From: Bacteroidales bacterium | GTDB taxonomy: Bacteria > Bacteroidota > Bacteroidia > Bacteroidales > F082 | Direction of reading: 5' to 3' | Assembly: GCA_023229245.1 (NCBI GenBank) | Contig: JALNZU010000047.1 | Location: 1-21,793 of the forward strand | Length of the DNA stretch: 21,793 nucleotides | Part shown: positions 17,016-21,793 of the stretch, one piece after another | How the letters are laid out: the number at the start of each line of letters is the position of its first letter | Position numbering within the stretch: position 1 is the stretch's first letter | Position numbers and translations under genes: made by a program | The notes under the pieces: generated by a model | Told to the model about the DNA's origin: nothing | The model's input: the letters and a program-made list of their open reading frames with translations, nothing else | Databases searched by the model: none

Positions 17016-17146
17016 AGACAGATATGAATTTTGTACTATACACAAGAAAAAGCATGATTTTTTAGTCCAATGATAAAAAAGGGCATATTGCAGGGATGGA
17101 AAATGGTAGTAAGTAGTTTATTTTTAGATGATTATAAAATTAACGG
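17016..17146 (+). promoter_or_regulatory. CRISPR leader
   Basis: AT-rich, gene-free stretch between the promoter and the first repeat. No frame of note is present. It is assigned as leader from the promoter direction and from repeat decay at the opposite end. Confidence 0.6.
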
Positions 17147-17530
17147 GTCTAACCACTACGATAAATTAGAAACGACTGAGACTTCTTGCGAGGTTCATAC
17201 ATCGTGCTGAATCCCGGTCTAACCACTACGATAAATTAGAAACGACTGAGACTCTGTTAGGGTTAACGAGTCAGTGTAGTTCTTGTCTAACCACTACGAT
17301 AAATTAGAAACGACTGAGACGTGTTCAATTTTTTCTCCATCTTTATTTATTTTTGTCTAACCACTACGATAAATTAGAAACGACTGAGACAATGCATGCT
17401 ATAATCACTTTCATTTTAATTACTGGTCTAACCACTACGATAAATTAGAAACGACTGAGACGCTTAGTCCTAAATAAAATCCTCCTTTTTTATCGTCTAA
17501 CCACTACGATAAATTAGAAACGACTGAGAT
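17147..17530 (+). CRISPR. CRISPR array: six 36-nt repeats, five spacers
   Basis: Repeats at 17147-17182, 17217-17252, 17285-17320, 17355-17390, 17426-17461 and 17495-17530. The repeat starts GTCTAACCACTACG, has an AT-rich middle and ends AAACGACTGAGAC, with GTCT/AGAC complementary ends. The first five copies are identical; the sixth ends in T instead of C, as expected for the leader-distal repeat. Spacers are unique: 34, 32, 34, 35 and 33 nt. No cas core gene lies within the window, but a CorA/DEDD ancillary pair and a RAMP-like fragment lie 1.6-4 kb downstream on the same strand, pointing to type III-B. The array is short, so it is either young, recently contracted or rarely updated. Confidence 0.97.
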
Positions 17531-17677
17531 TATTCAATTGACAATGGACAATTGACAATGGACAATTGATAATGGACAATGGATCCCGAAGGCTTTCGGG
17601 AACAAATAGCAATTGATAAGTCTCAACTATTCAATGAATTAGTAAGGTTTGAATTAATATTCTGTTAGGTAAGTGAA

Positions 17678-17740
17678 GAAGAATGATGGTTGAACCGAGA
17701 AGAATGATGGTTGAACCGAGAAGAATGGTGGTTGAGCGAC
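17678..17740. repeat. Three tandem 21-bp repeats
   Basis: Copies start at 17678, 17699 and 17720. The first two are identical (GAAGAATGATGGTTGAACCGA) apart from nothing visible; the third drifts toward the REP arm sequence GGTGGTTGAGC. The next unit has only two copies, so the copy number varies, consistent with slippage. Confidence 0.8.
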
Positions 17741-17773
17741 CCAAAAGGTGGTTGAGCCTGTCGAAACCACCTT

Positions 17774-17809
17774 GCTTAACCACTACGATAAATTAGAAAC
17801 GACTGAGAT
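17774..17809 (+). repeat. Embedded CRISPR-repeat copy in macro-unit
   Basis: Thirty-six nt matching the array repeat except GTCT to GCTT at the start and C to T at the last base. The terminal T is shared with the sixth array repeat, suggesting this copy descends from the leader-distal repeat. Confidence 0.85.
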
Positions 17810-18025
17810 TAGTCAATTGACAATGGATAATGGACAATGGACAATTGATAATGGACAATGGATCCCGAAGGCTTTCGAGAACAATTGGCAAGTCTCAACT
17901 ATTCAATGAATTAGTAAGGTTTGAATTAATATTCTGTTAGGTAAGTGAAGAAGAATGATGGTTGAACCGAGAAGAATGGTGGTTGAGCGATCCAAAAGGT
18001 GGTTGAGCCTGTCGAAACTACCTTA

Positions 18026-18100
18026 GCTTAACCACTACGATAAATTTGTGGATAAACCGAAACATGCTGACCCCTCTGCTGGGTGTGAAACGAATAAGAC
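18026..18100 (+). repeat. CRISPR-repeat copy split by a 38-bp insertion
   Basis: The left 23 nt (GCTTAACCAC...) and right 14 nt (GAAACGAATAAGAC) are repeat halves, separated by 38 nt at 18049-18086 that contain CTGACCC and GCTGGGTG. The same insertion at the same point is found at 18446-18520. Confidence 0.75.
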
Positions 18101-18262
18101 TAGTCAATGAACAATTAATCCCGAAGGCTTTCGGGAACAATTGGCAAGTCTCAACTATTCAATGAATTAGTAAGGTTTGAATCAAAATTCTGGTGGTTAA
18201 GTGAAGAAGAATGGTGGTTTCGACAGGCTCAACCACCTGATTTCAGCCAGCTCAACCACCTT

Positions 18263-18298
18263 GCTTAACCACTACGATAAATTAGAAACGACTGAGAC
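18263..18298 (+). repeat. Embedded full-length CRISPR-repeat copy
   Basis: Identical to the array repeat except the GCTT start. Unlike the copy at 17774 it ends in GAGAC, so it preserves the canonical last base. Confidence 0.85.
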
Positions 18299-18445
18299 AA
18301 GTCAATGGACAATGGACAATGGATCCCGAAGGCTTTCGGGAATAATTGACAAGTCCCTTGTAATCAATATTTTAGTAGATAAGTGAAGAAGAACGGTGGT
18401 TTCGACAGGCTCAACCACCTGATTTCAGCCAGCTCAACCACCTTA

Positions 18446-18520
18446 GCTTAACCACTACGATAAATTAGTGGATAAACCGAAACATGCTGACCCTACTGCT
18501 GGGTGTGAAACGAATAAGAC
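18446..18520 (+). repeat. Second CRISPR-repeat copy split by the 38-bp insertion
   Basis: Repeat halves at 18446-18468 and 18507-18520 flank an insertion (18469-18506) nearly identical to that at 18049-18086. Confidence 0.75.
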
Positions 18521-18680
18521 TAGTCAATGAACAATTAATCCCGAAGGCTTTCGGGAACAATTGGCAAGTCTCGACTATTCAATGGATTAGTGACGTTTGA
18601 ATCAATATTTTAGTAGGTAAGTGAGGAGGAATGGTAGTTTCGACAGGCTCAACCACCATTCTTTTCTGCTTAACCAACCT

Positions 18681-19047
18681 GTATTATATTCCCTAATATG
18701 CATCTCATGCAAACATTCTACCAACTTGTACAATTCTTTGGTTCTATCATTCTAAGTTTGCTTTCGACTTGCCTTCGGCTCAGATCAGGCTGCGGATCAG
18801 GCTATGAAGTAGTACAGTAAAATCGATGACACCACTCTCCTATCGAAAGCCGCATAAAATTAGAGATCTACCAGATGATTCCCCTATCAAAACTAAGGTG
18901 CTTTTATCTTTTTACAAAATCATATCATTGATCTACAATAACTTATATCAGTCAAAATAAAGACCAGGAAAATATGGTTGGAACCCACGTAGATGTAACC
19001 AACAAAACAAGAACTAAAACTAAATTTTAAAAAAAACAGGTAAATAT
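18681..19047. other. Gene-free interval between macro-repeats and CorA module
   Basis: No credible frame, RNA gene or CRISPR-repeat copy is seen. A short direct repeat GATCAGGCT occurs at 18783 and 18795. The sequence becomes strongly AT-rich toward 19000. Confidence 0.5.
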
Positions 19048-19078
19048 TTTGTTTTTAAAATTTTACATATTAACTTTA
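19048..19078 (+). promoter_or_regulatory. Promoter of the DEDD-CorA operon (TTTG-N19-TAACTTTA)
   Basis: TTTG at 19048-19051 and TAACTTTA at 19071-19078 match the Bacteroidota consensus with one mismatch in the -7 box. Transcription would start about 45-50 nt before the ATG at 19133. It is separate from the array promoter. Confidence 0.5.
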
Positions 19079-19132
19079 CCCACTTAAGTTATAACAAAAC
19101 ATATATTAAACAGCTGATAACGTTATGCATCA

Positions 19133-19684
19133 ATGAGATACGAAGCAAGCAACCATATTAAAAGGATAGTTCTAGATACCGAATTTACTACTCTCCAACA
19201 AGATGCCCAACTAATATCACTAGCTTTGGTAGCTGATAGCGGTGAGAAGTTTTATGCGGTGTTTGATGATTTTGACGAAAAAGCTTTAAGCCCTTTTGTT
19301 GAAAAAAACGTGCTTCCTTACTTAAACATACAGAATGACAACACTTTAACTGGGAACACTCAACAGATCAGATCGGCTATAACAGACTGGTTAGATACAC
19401 TTGAACAGCAAGACAGTAAATTTGAGTTTTGGGCCGATGTGCCGCATTATGATTGGGTGCTTTTTTGTGAGCTGTTTGGAGGATCGCTCAATCTGCCAAA
19501 AAATATACATTTTATGTGTCTGGATATTGCCACACTGTTGATGGCAAACGGTATTGATCATCAAACAGAACGCATAAAATTAATTGATCAAGCCGAAATA
19601 AAAGACAAGTATCAAATACATAACGCATTAAGCGATGCGGAAATTGGAATGACCTTACTAAAAAAACTTTTAAAATATCCTTGA
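19133..19684 (+). CDS. DEDDh 3'-5' exonuclease-family protein (Rv2179c-like), type III CRISPR-associated
   Basis: The 183-residue protein is a single RNase-H-fold exonuclease domain. Exo I is LDTEFT (D15, E17), Exo II PHYDWVLFCELFGG (D107) and Exo III HNALSDAEIG (H163, D168), giving a full DEDDh metal-binding set. The spacing, the LISLALV strand after Exo I and the YDW motif resemble the Rv2179c-like 3'-5' exoribonuclease family. It overlaps into the next gene by spacing only: its stop ends 2 nt before the CorA-like ATG. In type III-B loci carrying CorA, the partner gene is often a nuclease or phosphodiesterase (DHH-type NrN or DEDD-type), thought to destroy the signalling nucleotide. That role is inferred here. 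An ordinary RNA exonuclease is the alternative. No signal peptide is present. Confidence 0.88.
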   Translation: MRYEASNHIKRIVLDTEFTTLQQDAQLISLALVADSGEKFYAVFDDFDEKALSPFVEKNVLPYLNIQNDNTLTGNTQQIRSAITDWLDTLEQQDSKFEFWADVPHYDWVLFCELFGGSLNLPKNIHFMCLDIATLLMANGIDHQTERIKLIDQAEIKDKYQIHNALSDAEIGMTLLKKLLKYP

Positions 19685-19686
19685 TC

Positions 19687-21123
19687 ATGTATAGTTACCA
19701 TATTTTTTTATTCCCATTTAACTGGTCATTTGAAAAGAACAGCAACAAACTGTTTGAACAACAAGTTTCATTAAATAATATAGTGCCGGACAGACTATCC
19801 AATTGGATACGACAGACCGTTCCTTCCACAGAGCGTGAACTTAAAGAGCTTTATGATGAGAAAAACTATTATTACGATTTTATTCACCAAGTATTGTACG
19901 ATAGTGGAGAAGATTCGACCATAGTAAAACATTACGAACGAAAGGAATTGAAACATGAAGGTTCACAACTTAGCTTCAATATTGAAGTGCGAGATAAAAA
20001 GAACTACCAGTTAAAAATTGATGACATAGCCCTTAATTTTTACAGTACGGGAGTTGGGACCCTGATCTTCTATCTTAGAAATGAAAACGAGGATCAAAAA
20101 GATTTCTCTGATATTAAGCTGATTAATCAGTTTGGAAGGCGCATCATGCCTCCATTTATTGAAGATGTCGATAAACGATTTGAAACAGCCGAACGGGTTT
20201 ATATTGATGGATTATGGGGCGGGAGTCCATATGATGAAGACTTTAATGACTATAGCCGGCATTTGGAATCATGGAAGCCCGCTTCCTATATTTTACAGCT
20301 AATCAATGACTTCTCAGAAGACATACAAATCAAACCGGTGATAGACGACCGGATGATAGTGAACTGTTGGTACGCTAATGATCATCTGTCTACACGTATC
20401 CAAACAGATTATGAGAAATTTCTTCAAAGTGACGACTGGTATTCGTTTGTCTTTATTGATTCAACAGATCCTACTTGTCAAAACGATAAATTTTGCAAAC
20501 GCATCATAAAAAAAGCTACCAATCCTCGCTGGCAAAATTATGGTACCCTATATGGTATCACAAGATATTCCATGGTTGCGCTTGGTGCCAAAGATTTTAT
20601 GTTTGAGACTGTTATTTTCAAGCATGTACGAACTTTATATACACGTATGTTAGAGCTTGTGCTTTTGCAGCGCTCTTCAAGGTTGCGGTTTTCAGCTGAG
20701 GTAACTAAAGTCGGCATAATGAAAAAAGCCGAACATCACAGAATAGCAGACCATATCAGTTCGCTTTACAAGGAATATATGCTGTTTATGAATCAGATAT
20801 ATTTCCGTGAAGTAACTTCACAGGATCAAGGTATAGAATTTTACCAATTATTTTTGGAACAATTTGGGTGTACCAAACAAATTTCCGACCTGGAAGAAGA
20901 ATTGGGTGAACTGCATAATTATTATCATTTGCTGCTGGGACAAAAACGAAATAAAAACGCTGAAATACTGAATATTATTGCAGCCACCTTATTACCGGCT
21001 TCATTGTTAGCTGCCATTTTTAGTTTGTCCAAACCACAAATACATGAGGGACTGCAAGTATTATCTATCGGTTTAGTTATTGTCTTTTTTTATTTTAACA
21101 CCAAACGTATCTTAAAAAAATAA
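19687..21123 (+). CDS. CorA-like two-helix membrane protein, probable type III CRISPR effector
   Basis: The 478-residue protein has a long soluble N-terminal region of about 420 residues, the last part helical and charged as in the CorA stalk. Two transmembrane helices follow at the C-terminus (about 428-447, NIIAATLLPASLLAAIF, and 457-473) with a short basic tail (NTKRILKK). This is the CorA layout, but the usual GMN motif after the first helix is absent (FSLSKPQ there), so Mg2+ transport is doubtful. CorA-like proteins recur in Bacteroidota type III-B loci, and the Bacteroides fragilis version is a membrane effector gated by SAM-AMP. The neighbours (CRISPR array, DEDDh gene, RAMP-like fragment) support that role. 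The ATG at 19687 is chosen over an in-frame TTG at 19681 that overlaps the previous stop. Confidence 0.85.
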   Translation: MYSYHIFLFPFNWSFEKNSNKLFEQQVSLNNIVPDRLSNWIRQTVPSTERELKELYDEKNYYYDFIHQVLYDSGEDSTIVKHYERKELKHEGSQLSFNIEVRDKKNYQLKIDDIALNFYSTGVGTLIFYLRNENEDQKDFSDIKLINQFGRRIMPPFIEDVDKRFETAERVYIDGLWGGSPYDEDFNDYSRHLESWKPASYILQLINDFSEDIQIKPVIDDRMIVNCWYANDHLSTRIQTDYEKFLQSDDWYSFVFIDSTDPTCQNDKFCKRIIKKATNPRWQNYGTLYGITRYSMVALGAKDFMFETVIFKHVRTLYTRMLELVLLQRSSRLRFSAEVTKVGIMKKAEHHRIADHISSLYKEYMLFMNQIYFREVTSQDQGIEFYQLFLEQFGCTKQISDLEEELGELHNYYHLLLGQKRNKNAEILNIIAATLLPASLLAAIFSLSKPQIHEGLQVLSIGLVIVFFYFNTKRILKK

Positions 21124-21127
21124 AATT

Positions 21128-21541
21128 ATGGAATCTAATGAAATTTACACTCTTATTAAGTATTCACTGTGTTTAATCTTTCTACTATTCACAGTGATTT
21201 ATATTATTAAGCCGTGGCTTCAACATTGTTTCGTGCAAAGGCAAAAGAAACTTGATTTTAAGCAAAAAAAAGAAATGGAATACCAACTGTTAGCAATGTC
21301 AAAAGTAAAAGTTGAAAACCAGGAAATAGTTAAACTTAAAGGCGAAAATGAAAAATTTAAAGAAAAAATTGAAGAACTTGAAAAAGCACTAGAGCAAGAG
21401 CATGAAAGCTTTAATCGTACAGCACTTATCTATAAATTGCTTCAAATTAATAGCGAACTGACAGCCGACAAAATAAAAAAGCATCTAAAAGAGATTGAGA
21501 ACATTTTTGAAAGCCTGGATAAAATTGTAAATGTAAAATAA
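21128..21541 (+). CDS. Small membrane-anchored coiled-coil protein, unknown function
   Basis: The 137-residue protein has one N-terminal transmembrane helix (about 11-30, YSLCLIFLLFTVIYIIKPWL). A long Lys/Glu-rich coiled coil follows at about 40-95, then a short helical end (NRTALIYKLLQINSELTADKI, about 98-118). It starts 4 nt after the CorA-like stop, so translation is probably coupled. I recognise no family. Its position between the CorA-like gene and a RAMP-like fragment, and its membrane anchor, suggest it works with the CorA-like protein, perhaps as scaffold or modulator. That is inference from context only. Confidence 0.8.
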   Translation: MESNEIYTLIKYSLCLIFLLFTVIYIIKPWLQHCFVQRQKKLDFKQKKEMEYQLLAMSKVKVENQEIVKLKGENEKFKEKIEELEKALEQEHESFNRTALIYKLLQINSELTADKIKKHLKEIENIFESLDKIVNVK

Positions 21542-21547
21542 GCAACT

Positions 21548-21679
21548 ATGGATAAACTTGAATTTACGCTAAAACAACACACCCCCATTATCCACTTCCA
21601 GCATGACCAGGATGGGGCAACTCTGAGGGCAACGGAAGTGAAACCGAAGTTAGATAGGTTTATTATTAAACCCTGAATT
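21548..21679 (+). pseudogene. N-terminal fragment resembling a type III CRISPR RAMP (Cmr-type) protein
   Basis: An ATG at 21548, 6 nt after the coiled-coil gene, opens a 43-codon frame ended by TGA at 21677-21679. It begins MDKLEFTLKQHTPIIHFQ and continues with GATLRATEVKPKLDRFI. A first strand with TLKQHTPIIHFQ followed by a Gly-rich, L-R-A-T-E-V-K-P-K-L-D segment matches how RAMP subunits start (ferredoxin-like strand, then a helix for repeat-tag or target contact). Bacteroidota type III loci carry proteins with very similar N-termini. RAMP subunits are far longer, so this is probably a truncated gene. The same frame stays open for about 33 codons beyond the TGA, but a promoter-like box and a new ATG there suggest a junction. 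The family call is from memory of motifs, not a search. Confidence 0.6.
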
Positions 21680-21699
21680 ATTCATAAAAATGAAAAAAA

Positions 21700-21762
21700 T
21701 GCGGGTAAATATACTGTTATTCCATTGAATTTCAGTATATTTGTTGTAGATAAAACCCCGCA
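21700..21762. repeat. Nested inverted repeats, possible mobile-element left end
   Basis: Outer arms TGCGGG (21700-21705) and CCCGCA (21757-21762) enclose perfect 10-bp arms AAATATACTG (21707-21716) and CAGTATATTT (21733-21742). The structure lies just after the premature stop of the RAMP-like fragment and just before a new gene start. It could be an insertion-sequence end or a regulatory hairpin. Confidence 0.4.
21736..21743 (+). promoter_or_regulatory. -7 element TATATTTG for the gene at the right edge
   Basis: A full TAnnTTTG match 21 nt upstream of the ATG at 21765; it overlaps the right arm of the inverted repeat. Confidence 0.45.
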
Positions 21763-21764
21763 CT

Positions 21765-21793
21765 ATGGACAAAGATAAAATAAAAAAAGCATC
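21765..21793 (+). CDS. Start of an unidentified gene, cut by window edge
   Basis: ATG at 21765 begins MDKDKIKKA and runs off the window. A promoter element and nested inverted repeats lie just upstream. Given the truncated gene before it, a transposase is possible, but nine residues do not allow identification. Confidence 0.4.

Larger units (their letters stand above)
17531..18680. repeat. CRISPR-distal macro-repeat block (units about 180-280 bp)
   Basis: Five imperfect units follow the array. Each contains a CRISPR-repeat copy (starts 17495, 17774, 18026, 18263, 18446, with a stub at 18668); usually runs of CAATTGACAATGGA-type microrepeats; a CCCGAA-GGCT-TTCGGG hairpin (17585, 17864, 18120, 18325, 18540; the second imperfect); and a conserved segment with CAAGTCTC and GTAAGTGAAGAAGAAT. 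Each unit ends in a REP-like palindrome (17747, 17998, then inverted at 18213, 18395, 18633). No protein-coding gene is credible; a 61-codon frame at 18201-18386 is made entirely of repeat sequence. Because the segments between repeat copies are themselves repeated, they are not ordinary spacers. Confidence 0.88.

Noticed and set aside
18201..18386. 61-codon frame inside the macro-repeats
   Set aside because: It consists of REP palindrome, CRISPR-repeat copy and microrepeat sequence, so it is open by chance.
17531..18680. Reading the macro-repeat block as a continuation of the CRISPR array with very long spacers
   Set aside because: The intervening segments are copies of one another and 140-240 nt long, unlike the unique 32-35 nt spacers.
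19681..19686. TTG start for the CorA-like gene
   Set aside because: It overlaps the stop of the previous gene and an ATG follows two codons later.
1..21793. tRNA, rRNA or known riboswitch genes
   Set aside because: I saw no cloverleaf, rRNA-like or riboswitch-core sequence on either strand by eye.

Overview
The window reads as a chromosomal segment from a member of the Bacteroidota. Evidence: most genes lack a purine-rich Shine-Dalgarno sequence; Bacteroidota-type -7 promoter elements (TAnnTTTG) sit just upstream of several starts; and the protein families are typical of the phylum (choice-of-anchor J/cleaved-adhesin secreted protein, DUF5686 carboxypeptidase-regulatory-domain barrel, TPR-fused sensor kinase and TPR-fused HTH protein). 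I cannot assign an order or genus.

Layout. 1-6782 is a minus-strand run: the N-terminal part of a large secreted protein (open at the left edge), a candidate 57-residue gene, a TPR/membrane/HTH regulator, trmO and pdxJ. 6894-9362 holds compact housekeeping genes: dtd (+), an N-acetylglucosamine-kinase-like gene (-), ndk (+) and an XRE regulator (-). After an AT-rich 0.5 kb regulatory interval with operator-like palindromes come a TPR histidine kinase and its NarL/LuxR response regulator (+), then a DUF5686 outer-membrane protein (-). From about 15.3 kb the character changes. An AT-rich MFS transporter gene is bracketed by 44-bp tandem units, each carrying a 25-bp palindromic REP-like element.

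17.0-21.8 kb is the accessory heart of the window. It contains a short CRISPR array (six 36-nt repeats, five spacers) with a consensus promoter in its leader. The array is followed by about 1.15 kb of degenerate macro-repeats in which CRISPR-repeat copies are embedded together with REP palindromes and small hairpins. Next comes a plus-strand operon: a DEDDh (Rv2179c-like) 3'-5' exonuclease-family gene, a CorA-like two-helix membrane protein, a small membrane/coiled-coil protein, and a 43-codon fragment resembling the N-terminus of a type III RAMP (Cmr-type) subunit. The fragment ends just before what may be the left end of a mobile element.

Interpretation. The array plus the CorA/DEDD pair fits a type III-B CRISPR locus using CorA as membrane effector, the class in which S-adenosylmethionine-AMP signalling has been described, with the DEDDh protein a candidate signal-degrading phosphodiesterase. 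No Cas10, Cmr2-6, Cas6, Cas1 or Cas2 lies inside the window. The type assignment therefore rests on the ancillary genes and the RAMP fragment, and the core operon may be interrupted or displaced downstream.
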